11,909 nt of DNA, taken from positions 1 through 11,909 of the forward strand of contig RGMU01000026.1 in NCBI GenBank assembly GCA_010021705.1, in the 5' to 3' direction. The translations under genes were made by a program, and so were the position numbers. This document shows positions 1 through 7,998 of the stretch, piece after piece; position 1 is the stretch's first letter, and every line of letters begins with the position of its first letter. Origin of the DNA: Chitinophagia bacterium. GTDB lineage: Bacteria; Bacteroidota; Bacteroidia; Chitinophagales; Chitinophagaceae. Under the pieces are notes generated by a model, which was not told the DNA's origin, did no database searches, and saw only the letters and a program-made list of their open reading frames with translations.

Positions 1-27
1 CGTAATAAAATAAAATCATTTTTAGAT

Positions 28-3000
28 ATGAAGTCAAAATTATTTTACCTCATTCTGCTGACCTTTTGGGCATCACTGTCTTATGGTCAAATCACCATAT
101 CACGGGACTCTTTTGCCTGTGGTGTGGACAGCGTTGTGCTACATGCCTCCATAACCGGGAGTACGCCAACTTCTGCCGGTATTACTGCCGATGACGGTTA
201 TTCTGGAGTGATTGGCATAGGTTTTACATTTATTTACTATGGCGGTTCATATTCCAACTGTATTATTGGTTCAAATGGGGTAGTTAACTTTAACACCTCA
301 TCAGCAGGTGCGTATTGCCCATGGCCTATTAGTGCGGCACTTGCCGGTAATTCAAGTGTATATAACTGTATATGCGGTCCATGGTGCGATATTTATATTC
401 CTGCCGGAGGGTCTATAGTATATGCAACCGTAGGCACTTCGCCATATCGCAAATTTACGGTGTCTTGGTGTGCCACTCGCATGTACTCTTGCACTACGCA
501 ATGGACCACGTCTCAAATCATTCTTTATGAAACTACCAACTTAGTAGAAGTGCACTGCGGTCATAAAACAATTTGTAGCTGGAATGGAGGAAGGGCAATT
601 ATTGGCGTACAAAATTCATCAGGTTCGGCTTCAACCGCAGCCCCTTCTCGCGACTGGACACCTTCATGGAGTGCAACTAATGAAGCATGGCGTTTTACAC
701 CGTCTTCTACGTCATCTTCTGCTACATACAGCGTAGCTTCTATATCTTATGCCCCCATACCTTATGCGTCTTCTGCCATCTATTGGTATGATAGTGCTAC
801 TATGAGGTATTTGGGCACAGGAGCTACATGGAGAGATACTGCTACCGTACCGCGTACTTACGCAGCTGCTGCATTAGGCTGTGGTGATACTACTTTTGCT
901 TATATTCGTGTTGATAACAGTGCCACTGCCGGTGGCGGGGGCAGGGGTTTACATATCACCTCTTACAGCACCACGCGCCCATCTGTTTGCGGTATATGCG
1001 ATGGAACTGTATCCTTAGTAGGCATTACGCCCCATGAAATAGATACTATATTCTATTCTTTTAATGGCGTTAGACAGCCGTTGCGCATTGACTCTGCAAT
1101 GGCAGACAGTACCATTACCATAAGAGGGCTTTGCGCCGGAAGGTATGATTATTTCTATGTTAAAGTAGGGCATTGCCCGTCTAACGCTGTTGGACCATTT
1201 AATATTAACAATCCTCCGTTTGCAGTTAGTTCAATTACGCATACTAATCCAAGCGTTTGCGGTGCTAATGATGCCTCGTTTACTTTATTTGGTTTAGTAG
1301 CCGGCTATACTGATACCGTTTATTATAGAAAAAATGGTGTTCCTCAAACACCTGTTATTGCCACCGTTACCTCCGGGGGCACAATAACTATTACGGGGCT
1401 TGGTGCTGGTGCATATACCAACATTGTGGTTAAAATGAATGACTGCACCACTTCACCGGTAGCTGTTACCATTACCGACCCTCCCTTCGGCATATCAGGC
1501 TTATCATTTAATGACGCTTCATGCTCTGCTTGCGATGGTGTGATAACGCTTAGGGGCTTGACTCCCGGTCAGCGTATTACCATAAACATGCGGTTTGGCG
1601 GTGTGCCTATGCCTCCCTATACCACTACATCGTCTGCAAGTGGTACTATAGTGCTTACCAACTTGTGCCCCGGTGTATATACGAATATCATAGCCACTTT
1701 AAACACATGTAACTCTTCTCCTGTGGGACCTGTAACCATTTCTCCACCACCATTGATACCTATAGCACACGTAGCGCATACACAACCTACAGAGTGTGGT
1801 GCATGTGATGGTACTATTACGATTAAGGGTACGCCTCCAGGTGTGATAGACACAGTGTTTTATACCAAAAATGGTATTCCTCAAACGCCAATTATTACTT
1901 CCTCGGCTCCGGATAGCGTGTTAGTGTTGTATAACTTATGTGAGGGCGATTACAACAACTTCTTCATTAAATCAGGACCTTGCCCAACCACCACTTTGCG
2001 CACCTCTATCCGTTTAACCGACCCAAGAATGTACCCCGGCTTTAGCCAAGTTACACGCTTAGGCTGTAAGGCTGATACCGTAATATTTACTAACAGTTCT
2101 CGCGCTGTTGGCAGGTTGTGGTATCTATGGTACTTTGGTGATGGTCGTACTGATACAAGTACTAATCCCGTACATATATACACGGCTCAAAACAACTATC
2201 ATGTAACGCTCATCATCACAAACCACCACTGTATAGACAGTGCTACTACAGACTTAAACTTAGTACACCCCATCAAAGCCATATTCAACCCATTAGATAC
2301 GCTTATTTGTCAAGGTAGTTCTGTTAAGTTCAGAAACTCAAGCATTGGTTCATTACTTAGCTATAAGTGGGACTTAGGAGACGGCAGTGCACCAACAACA
2401 ACGGTTAATCCTACGCATATCTACAGCAATACCGGTAAATATAAAGTACAGCTAATAGCTACCAATGGTATCCCATGCGATGATACGGCTACTACTTATG
2501 TACAAGTGGACTCTTCTACGCAAATGTCAATTCATATCACAGATACTGTAATATGTAAAGGCACTTATATTACTCTCTCAAGCAAATATACTAACATAGG
2601 CTTTTTGCATAATGTTTGGGACTTGGGTAATGGCGATAGTGTTATAGATGTTAATCCTTATACTTATGGATATTTTGTTCCAGGATTATATAACGTTAGC
2701 AATACGGCAAGATACAGAGTCTGTCCTCCGGTTACCGTAACTCGCAAGGTGAATGTGATAGATGCACCGGACTTAGATTTAGGACCTGACAAAACAATAT
2801 GCCCCGGTAACGAAGTTATTGCCCTAAGCGATACCAAAAATGCAACTACTCCGGGTGCTCATTGGCGTTGGAATACAGGCACAACAGCATCAAGCATACA
2901 AGTAACAGCACCGGGTACTTACTATGCTACTGTAGAAATTAACAACTGTACGGCAACGGACAGTGTGCACATTCGCCAAGATTGCTATATGACCTTGCCT

Positions 3001-3267
3001 AACATTTTCTCGCCAAACCATGACGGAGTAAATGACTATCTATATCCTCGTTCTTTAATTTCTAAAGGCTTAGTGAAATTCAGCATGAGAATATTCAACC
3101 GCTGGGGTCAGTTAATATTTGAAACTACAAATATTGACGGTAAAGGCTGGGATGGCAGATTTAATGGTGAATTACAGCCTCAAGGGGTCTATATGTATGT
3201 GATTGAAGGAACTTTCAGAGACGGCACAACGGAACATCATAATGGAAATGTAACATTAGTAAGATAA
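28..3267 (+). CDS. Large secreted T9SS cargo protein with PKD domains and type B (gliding-motility) sorting domain
   Basis: A 1079-residue extracellular, probably surface-attached protein exported by the type IX secretion system. Residues 1-20 form a Sec signal peptide ending ...SLSYG before Q21. Residues ~30-225 are a cysteine-rich beta domain of the kind found at the N-terminus of many Bacteroidota cargo proteins (IGSNGVVNF near 80, SQIILYETTNLVEV near 162, WNGGRAIIGVQN near 185, NEAWRFTP near 218). Residues ~309-666 are four tandem ~90-residue repeats with a CGxCDG-type motif. Residues ~668-912 are three PKD-like domains (WYFGDG 701, WDLGDG 781, degenerate WDLGNGD 864). An Ig-like module follows at ~914-985. 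Residues 989-1079 are the CHU_C-type sorting domain (LPNIFSPNHDGVNDYLYP, FNRWGQLIFE, WDGRFNG, QGVYMYVI). The start is the ATG giving the signal peptide; only 27 bases precede it, so no promoter can be judged. The ligand is unknown; adhesion or matrix roles are inferred from PKD/Ig content only. Confidence 0.9.
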   Translation: MKSKLFYLILLTFWASLSYGQITISRDSFACGVDSVVLHASITGSTPTSAGITADDGYSGVIGIGFTFIYYGGSYSNCIIGSNGVVNFNTSSAGAYCPWPISAALAGNSSVYNCICGPWCDIYIPAGGSIVYATVGTSPYRKFTVSWCATRMYSCTTQWTTSQIILYETTNLVEVHCGHKTICSWNGGRAIIGVQNSSGSASTAAPSRDWTPSWSATNEAWRFTPSSTSSSATYSVASISYAPIPYASSAIYWYDSATMRYLGTGATWRDTATVPRTYAAAALGCGDTTFAYIRVDNSATAGGGGRGLHITSYSTTRPSVCGICDGTVSLVGITPHEIDTIFYSFNGVRQPLRIDSAMADSTITIRGLCAGRYDYFYVKVGHCPSNAVGPFNINNPPFAVSSITHTNPSVCGANDASFTLFGLVAGYTDTVYYRKNGVPQTPVIATVTSGGTITITGLGAGAYTNIVVKMNDCTTSPVAVTITDPPFGISGLSFNDASCSACDGVITLRGLTPGQRITINMRFGGVPMPPYTTTSSASGTIVLTNLCPGVYTNIIATLNTCNSSPVGPVTISPPPLIPIAHVAHTQPTECGACDGTITIKGTPPGVIDTVFYTKNGIPQTPIITSSAPDSVLVLYNLCEGDYNNFFIKSGPCPTTTLRTSIRLTDPRMYPGFSQVTRLGCKADTVIFTNSSRAVGRLWYLWYFGDGRTDTSTNPVHIYTAQNNYHVTLIITNHHCIDSATTDLNLVHPIKAIFNPLDTLICQGSSVKFRNSSIGSLLSYKWDLGDGSAPTTTVNPTHIYSNTGKYKVQLIATNGIPCDDTATTYVQVDSSTQMSIHITDTVICKGTYITLSSKYTNIGFLHNVWDLGNGDSVIDVNPYTYGYFVPGLYNVSNTARYRVCPPVTVTRKVNVIDAPDLDLGPDKTICPGNEVIALSDTKNATTPGAHWRWNTGTTASSIQVTAPGTYYATVEINNCTATDSVHIRQDCYMTLPNIFSPNHDGVNDYLYPRSLISKGLVKFSMRIFNRWGQLIFETTNIDGKGWDGRFNGELQPQGVYMYVIEGTFRDGTTEHHNGNVTLVR
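952..2025 (+). repeat. Four tandem ~90-codon protein repeats with four-cysteine pattern
   Basis: Within the T9SS cargo gene, four consecutive units begin near residues 309, 398, 487 and 576. Each has a C-x-x-C-D-G turn (CGICDG, CGANDA, CSACDG, CGACDG), then a FYxxNGVxQ-like strand, then a GLCAGxY-like turn, then a fourth Cys just before a PP/DP boundary (NNPP, TDPP, SPPP, TDPR). The similarity is seen at protein level; the DNA has diverged, so this is an old duplication and not a recent one. Confidence 0.75.
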
Positions 3268-3291
3268 TATTAGTTTTCGTTAATTTTATTC

Positions 3292-3327
3292 AAAACTGCC
3301 GCAAGTTGCTTGTGGCAGTTTTTTTTT
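3292..3327 (+). terminator. Rho-independent terminator after the T9SS cargo gene
   Basis: A 14-bp inverted repeat (arms 3292-3305 and 3309-3322, one G-U pair, 3-base loop ttg) runs into a nine-base T tract at 3319-3327. It lies 25 bases after the stop at 3267. It ends the upstream transcript and argues against a start for the next gene at the TTG at 3310, which lies inside the hairpin. Confidence 0.9.
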
Positions 3328-3372
3328 ACACTCACCCCTATTTTTATACATCAATTTTACAATAAACTTACA

Positions 3373-4632
3373 ATGAAGAAGGTATTTCATATATACAAAA
3401 GCTCTTATACCGGCTTGTCGGCATCCACTTGGTGGCTTGCCTTAGTAATGCTTATTAATCGGGCAGGAACTATGGTAGTTCCTTTTTTAACTTTATATCT
3501 TACAACTGCCCGCCATGCTACCCTTAGCCAAGCCGGTGTTGTAATGGCTTGCTTTGGCATTGGTGCGGTTACCGGAGCCTTAATTGGGGGTAAAATTACC
3601 GACTTATTGGGGTTCTATATCGTGCAGATTACTTCTCTATTAGGGGGAGGCATAATGTTTTTTGTGGTGGGTATGGCTACTGACTATTACGTGATATGCG
3701 GTAGTGTATTTCTGTTAGCGGTGATTAACGAGGCATTTCGCCCTGCCAACTCGGCAGCCATTGCACAATACAGCAAGCCCGAAAACCGCACTCGTTCTTA
3801 TTCGCTTAACCGGCTGTCTGTCAACTTGGGCTGGGCTATGGGAGGTGCTTTTGGAGGTTTAATAGCCCAATACAATTATCAATGGCTGTTTTGGATAGAC
3901 GGTAGCACCAACATTGCAGCGTCTATATTATTAATGGGAGTGTTGTCTCCTATGAGGAACACCCATACTCCTGCAAGTAATAAGGTAAAGGCGTTACCCA
4001 AACAGGTAGCAAGCCCATATTCTGATAAGATATACGTCTATTTTTTGGTATTAACGCTTATTTTTTCTTCTGTATTTTTCCAATTTTTTACCACTGTACC
4101 CGTTTATTTCAAAACCGTATTGCATCTTTCACCTGCATTTATAGGCATTGTAATGGCAATGAATGGTATTATTATCGCCTTTTTTGAAATGCCTTTGGTT
4201 CATTTTATGGAAAAGCGGTATCCGCCTTTTATCGCCATTGTGATTGGGATATTGTTCATTAGCCTGACCTTTGGTATGTATCTTTGGCAGCCCGGAGAGG
4301 GTAGTGTGGCTGTGGTTTCGTTTATCTTACTTACCATAGGTGAAATGCTGTCTATGCCGTTTATGAATACATTTATGATGAGCCGCACCGTGCCTGAAAA
4401 TAGAGGGCAGTATGCGGGTTTATATTCTGTAGCATGGTCTTGTGCGCAAATTTTTGGACCCTTTAGCGGAACGCGCCTTGCCGATTATGCAGGGTTTAAG
4501 CCTCTATGGTGGTGCATAATAGCAGCAACTTTAATAAATGCCATTGGCTTTGCATGGATAGGAGTGCTTAGCAAAAAAGCAGATGTTCTTCAATCTGCTA
4601 CATTGCCTGAAACAGAAGCCATTGCAAGTTAA
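3373..4632 (+). CDS. MFS transporter, drug/small-molecule exporter-like
   Basis: A 419-residue inner-membrane permease of the major facilitator superfamily, with hydrophobic segments consistent with 12 helices in two halves split by a polar loop near residues 192-218. Residues 72-82 (GGKITDLLGFY) are a degenerate motif A loop between TM2 and TM3, with L in place of the usual R after the Asp. Residues 118-131 (INEAFRPANSAAIA) and 145-163 (the SLNRLSVNLGWAMGG stretch) match the TM4-TM5 region of MdtH/YfmO-like exporters. The C-terminal half repeats a similar pattern (EMLSMPFMNTFMMSR, then RGQYAGLYSVAWS). The ATG at 3373 is preferred because an extension to 3310 would begin inside the terminator. 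Substrate is not readable. No clear TAnnTTTG element lies in the 45 bases upstream. The gene converges on the DUF4292 gene with 17 bases between stops and no recognisable hairpin there. Confidence 0.85.
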   Translation: MKKVFHIYKSSYTGLSASTWWLALVMLINRAGTMVVPFLTLYLTTARHATLSQAGVVMACFGIGAVTGALIGGKITDLLGFYIVQITSLLGGGIMFFVVGMATDYYVICGSVFLLAVINEAFRPANSAAIAQYSKPENRTRSYSLNRLSVNLGWAMGGAFGGLIAQYNYQWLFWIDGSTNIAASILLMGVLSPMRNTHTPASNKVKALPKQVASPYSDKIYVYFLVLTLIFSSVFFQFFTTVPVYFKTVLHLSPAFIGIVMAMNGIIIAFFEMPLVHFMEKRYPPFIAIVIGILFISLTFGMYLWQPGEGSVAVVSFILLTIGEMLSMPFMNTFMMSRTVPENRGQYAGLYSVAWSCAQIFGPFSGTRLADYAGFKPLWWCIIAATLINAIGFAWIGVLSKKADVLQSATLPETEAIAS

Positions 4633-4649
4633 TGAGTTGCTAAACCTCT

Positions 4650-5549
4650 TTAGTCGTTATATATGGTATAGCCTGCGGGAATATTGATATTAATTTCAGA
4701 TACGTTATTAATATCAATATTTTTAAGGTAGTAGTCTATATAGTAGGTTTGGGAGGCTTTGCGGGTGCGGCTCTCTATGTGTGTAGGTAAATTAATGCTG
4801 TCTATCTTAATGTAATCTGAATATATAAATGTAGGGTGAAGGGTGGTATCACCTGGATATTCAATGGTATTGCGTAGCAGGGTAGTGTCTTTAGCAGATA
4901 GGGCAATATGTTGCAGGTACGTACTATTTTGCAGGGATAGTAGTAGGGTGTTGGCAAGAGTACTCATTTGAGTAAGACTGTCGTTGCTTAGTAACTTACC
5001 AAACAAGGCATTTTCTAAGGCAGAGAAGCTAATTTTTACGGGCAGTATTTTGTCTATACTTGCTGTGGGTACACGGTGCACTTCTTTGTGCAAATAATCA
5101 ATCAGCACCAAAGAGTCCGGGGTGATGTAGAGTTTAGCAGCCTGCACCACTGCGCTAAACGCATAGATATTAATTAATAGCTTTTGGTGGGTTATTAGCT
5201 TTACTACTGCGGTTAGGTCTTGGCTTTCATTAGGAATTTCAAAGTGTATTTTGGCTTTGGCAGATAGCGAGGTATAGGGAATGGAGGCAAGTAGGGTTAG
5301 TGGAAGGCTTGCTTTTGGTGTATCGGCTATGGTTAGTGGTGTATCTACCTTTTTTACGGTATCGGTAGTAATCACCACATTTGAGTTATCGTCATTAATT
5401 TTAACGGCTATCGTATCTATTGCAGCAGTATCTGCTAATGCTGTGTTCTTTTTTTTGTGCTTTAAAAAGGGTATTTTTTCGTATAAGGTACATGATGAAC
5501 AGTAAAACATAATTCCCCCCAATGCAAGCAGCCGCAAAGCTTTATTCAT
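4650..5549 (-). CDS. DUF4292-family lipoprotein (LolB-like candidate)
   Basis: A 299-residue envelope lipoprotein. Residues 1-20 are a lipoprotein signal with C20 as likely lipidated Cys (FYCSSC; the lipobox is loose, as is common in Bacteroidota). A Lys- and Thr/Asp-rich linker follows to ~85. Residues 94-160 match the start of DUF4292 (SAKAKIHFE, DLTAVVKLI, INIYAF, AAKLYITPDSLVLIDYLHKEV), and the C-terminus ends with the family-like NININIPAGY. The family is, as I recall it, related to the LolA/LolB beta fold, which suggests handling of lipids or lipoproteins at the inner face of the outer membrane; that function is inferred. Residues after C20 (TLYEK) lack an acidic surface-export patch, consistent with a periplasm-facing protein. 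The ATG overlaps the 3' end of the TPR gene by 8 bases, so translation is probably coupled; it is the last gene of the operon. Confidence 0.82.
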   Translation of the reverse strand: MNKALRLLALGGIMFYCSSCTLYEKIPFLKHKKKNTALADTAAIDTIAVKINDDNSNVVITTDTVKKVDTPLTIADTPKASLPLTLLASIPYTSLSAKAKIHFEIPNESQDLTAVVKLITHQKLLINIYAFSAVVQAAKLYITPDSLVLIDYLHKEVHRVPTASIDKILPVKISFSALENALFGKLLSNDSLTQMSTLANTLLLSLQNSTYLQHIALSAKDTTLLRNTIEYPGDTTLHPTFIYSDYIKIDSINLPTHIESRTRKASQTYYIDYYLKNIDINNVSEININIPAGYTIYND

Positions 5550-6984
5550 ATAATTTTTGGTCGCTTATTTTTTTGAGAAGCATAGGAGTGTTGTAGCCTT
5601 TTTCTTTGGCTTTTTTCCAATTTTCCAATGCTTTAGGTTTATCGTTAAGTTTATAATATACATCGCCTAACAAGGCATACATTTGTCCGGCATTGCGCCC
5701 ACCGCCGTCTTCTTCGTCTTCTATGGTTTTCTTTAAGGTGTTTTCAGCGGCTTTCAAGTCTTCTTTGAAATAATAGGCTGTGGCTTTGTAGTATTTCACG
5801 GTAGTGTTGATAGGATATAACCTTTCTGCCAAAAGCGCGTAGGTTAAAAGCGAATCTGCATATTGTTTGGTGGCATATACTTTAAGTAAACGCTCATATA
5901 AGTTAAATGTTTTGACTTTTAGCGTAAGAGCAAATTTTAGGTCTTCGGCAGCCAAAGCGGTTTCATTTAATGTGGTGTATAAGGTGGCACGGCTTAGGCG
6001 ATAGGGTAGTGTGGCGGGGGAGGCATCAAGCCATGTATTTAGCAACGGTAAAGCCTCTTGCCTTAGCAGAACTGTAGGCATAGCGGCAATATATTCACTA
6101 AAGAAAGTAATTTTAGCATCAGGGTCTCCACCGGCAGGAGAAAGGGCACGGCGCATCATTTTATGATAGGTGGACGTATCCTTTTTTTGTAAGGCTTTAT
6201 AGGCAAGTAGCAGCGTATCGTAGCAGGGTTTTCCGATGGTACTTTGGAGCTTTAGGGCTGCTACTTGCTGTGAATCGGTCATGCGAATTTCACTTCTGTT
6301 CATTTGCGCCACCATTTGCATGTAGCGTGTGTTTTGAGGGTCGCTTTGGAGCAGTTGTTCTAAGTATTTTAATAATTTGTTCTTATCCCCTGATTGTGAT
6401 AAAATTTCCACTTTTCGTGATACAAGTACGTCATCATTATTGTTTTCTAACAAGGCTTTATCTATATAAAGTAAAGCCTTGTTATAGTTGCCTGCCCGTT
6501 GAAAATAGTCAGATGCGATGTCATAATACTCGCCATCACCTTTGGTTTTAGAGAGCATTATATCCATAATTTGCGCGGCAAGGGCAAAATTACCCTCGCG
6601 GGCTAAGAGGGCTGCATACAGCGAAGCGTACCATTTATTGTTGGTGTCAGTTTGCAGGGCTTTGCGAATGTGATACAGGGCAAGTTCGGTTTTATTATCG
6701 CCATCGTTAATTTTGGCTAATTCGTAATAAACTGCGCCTTCTGTGGTATCAATTAGCAGAAACTGTTGCAAAAGATGCGTACACTTTTTATTATCTCCGT
6801 GCATTTTGGCACTAAGAGCATCAAAAAAGATAGCATTCTTTTTAACAAAATTGTTGTGAGGCACTTCAAATGAATCTGCCTTTGGCATTTGGGCGTTTAA
6901 TAGCGAGCTATAAAGCAGCAAACTAAACAGCCATAAGGCTAATTTCCATTGTGCTACAGCGTGGAATAGTCGCCAATACTGCAT
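5542..6984 (-). CDS. Secreted tetratricopeptide-repeat protein
   Basis: A 480-residue protein with an N-terminal signal peptide (hydrophobic core ~15-29, likely cleavage after NAQ near 32) and no lipobox Cys. TPR-like helical pairs are visible at ~49-82, 84-114 (VYYELAKI, ALYHIRKALQTDTNN), 117-149, 152-183 (YYDIASDYFQRAGNYNKALL), 185-217 and 432-465 (MYALLGDVYYKLNDKPKALENW). The middle (~230-420) is helical with more divergent repeats. It is likely periplasmic or associated with the outer membrane as an assembly scaffold; the partner is unknown. The ATG at 6984 overlaps the nucleotidyltransferase 3' end by 31 bases. No ATG, GTG or TTG codon occurs in frame between it and the end of the signal core, so this start is needed to keep the signal peptide. 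It overlaps the next gene by 8 bases. Confidence 0.85.
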   Translation of the reverse strand: MQYWRLFHAVAQWKLALWLFSLLLYSSLLNAQMPKADSFEVPHNNFVKKNAIFFDALSAKMHGDNKKCTHLLQQFLLIDTTEGAVYYELAKINDGDNKTELALYHIRKALQTDTNNKWYASLYAALLAREGNFALAAQIMDIMLSKTKGDGEYYDIASDYFQRAGNYNKALLYIDKALLENNNDDVLVSRKVEILSQSGDKNKLLKYLEQLLQSDPQNTRYMQMVAQMNRSEIRMTDSQQVAALKLQSTIGKPCYDTLLLAYKALQKKDTSTYHKMMRRALSPAGGDPDAKITFFSEYIAAMPTVLLRQEALPLLNTWLDASPATLPYRLSRATLYTTLNETALAAEDLKFALTLKVKTFNLYERLLKVYATKQYADSLLTYALLAERLYPINTTVKYYKATAYYFKEDLKAAENTLKKTIEDEEDGGGRNAGQMYALLGDVYYKLNDKPKALENWKKAKEKGYNTPMLLKKISDQKLYE

Positions 6985-7958
6985 TCTTTAGGAATTTCTA
7001 CGAAAGATACACTTTTACCCAGCATAGAATTGTTAAGGTTCGCATTTTTAACAGTAGTTTCATTCCCAATAATAGAGTTAACTATACGTGAGTCGTATAT
7101 TTTAGCTCCTTTTCCTATTGATACATGCGGTCCTACTACAGAATTGTGCAATTCTGCATCTTCTGCTATGTAGCAAGGCTCAATAATGGTAGAATTAACG
7201 CATTTTGATTGCGGAGAAATCAACTGTTCGCTATTGCGCTTTAGTTCCAATATGCGTTGATTGGTGAACACGGTAGCGTCTTTGTTTCCGCAGTCCAACC
7301 ATTCGTTTACTTGGTCGGTATAAAATTTAACACCATTTTGTAGCATATTATCCATAGCATCGGTGAGTTGGTATTCGCCCTTCAGCTTAATATTAAGGTC
7401 TATTAAGCGTTGCAGTTCTGCTTTTAAGCGAACCCCATCTTTAAAGTAATATACGCCAATAATGGCAAGGTCAGACACAAAGTCTTTGGGTTTTTCCACA
7501 AAGGCTTCAATTTCGTTGTTTTCGTTGTGTTTCACCACACCAAATGCTGAAGGGTCGTCCACCTTTTGCGTCCATACAATAGCATCTTTGGTGTTGTCTA
7601 TGCTAAAGCGGGCATCAAAAAGAGTATCTGCAAAGGCAACAAACACATTGCCAGTTAGCACCTCCGAAGCGCATAATATGGCATGGGCAGTACCTAATGC
7701 CTCGTGCTGGTAGCATATTAGCGGCGTGGCACCTAAAGACGTGGCTACTTGGCACAAGTGGTTTTCCACTTCTTTGCCAAAGGCAGGTGAAATAATAAAG
7801 GCTATTGTGCCCACTGCTTGGTTGCTTGTAGCCATTATGTCTTCTACCAGACGCTGCACAATGGGCTTGCCCACCACTGGAATTAGGGGTTTTGCGGTAG
7901 TTAGAGTGTGTGGGCGCATACGCTTACCCATGCCTGCCATTGGTATTATGATGTTCAT
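6954..7958 (-). CDS. Sugar-phosphate nucleotidyltransferase with left-handed beta-helix tail
   Basis: A 334-residue cytoplasmic NTP transferase. Residues 6-25 carry the GlmU/RmlA-type nucleotide loop (PMAGMGKRMRPHTLTTAKPL: G-x-G-x-R, then P-x-T and the PK-like Lys). FADTLF near 109-114 supplies the metal-binding Asp, FVEKPKDF lies at 153-160, and GEYQLTDA at 194-201. Residues ~250-330 show hexapeptide-type beta-helix turns (STIIEP, NSVVGPHVSIGKGAKI, NSIIGN, NSMLGK). It makes an NDP-sugar from a sugar 1-phosphate; whether the sugar is glucose, mannose or N-acetylglucosamine cannot be told. The tail is too short for a GlmU acetyltransferase domain. The ATG at 7958 is chosen because MNIIIPMAGMG is the expected family N-terminus; the longer frame to 8084 starts at TTG and runs over dut. 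It lies 40 bases after dut and overlaps the TPR gene by 31 bases. Confidence 0.85.
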   Translation of the reverse strand: MNIIIPMAGMGKRMRPHTLTTAKPLIPVVGKPIVQRLVEDIMATSNQAVGTIAFIISPAFGKEVENHLCQVATSLGATPLICYQHEALGTAHAILCASEVLTGNVFVAFADTLFDARFSIDNTKDAIVWTQKVDDPSAFGVVKHNENNEIEAFVEKPKDFVSDLAIIGVYYFKDGVRLKAELQRLIDLNIKLKGEYQLTDAMDNMLQNGVKFYTDQVNEWLDCGNKDATVFTNQRILELKRNSEQLISPQSKCVNSTIIEPCYIAEDAELHNSVVGPHVSIGKGAKIYDSRIVNSIIGNETTVKNANLNNSMLGKSVSFVEIPKECSIGDYSTL

Positions 7959-7998
7959 ATAAGGAATTGTGTGTATAAATAAAAGTAAAAAATAATGT

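Noticed and set aside
952..2025. Tandem repeats considered as a CRISPR array or DNA satellite
   Set aside because: Units are ~270 bases, similar only at protein level and in one continuous reading frame; no short identical repeats with spacers.
1617..2183. Minus-strand open frames inside the T9SS cargo gene
   Set aside because: They are 60-80 codon frames opposite a well-supported gene, with low-complexity composition and no recognisable motif.
3310..3372. 21-codon N-terminal extension of the MFS gene from a TTG codon
   Set aside because: It begins inside the terminator hairpin and the T tract is read as poly-Phe; the ATG at 3373 gives a normal MFS N-terminus.
4633..4649. Possible bidirectional terminator between the convergent MFS and DUF4292 genes
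   Set aside because: Only 17 bases separate the stops and I find no convincing stem with a T tract there or in the adjoining ends.
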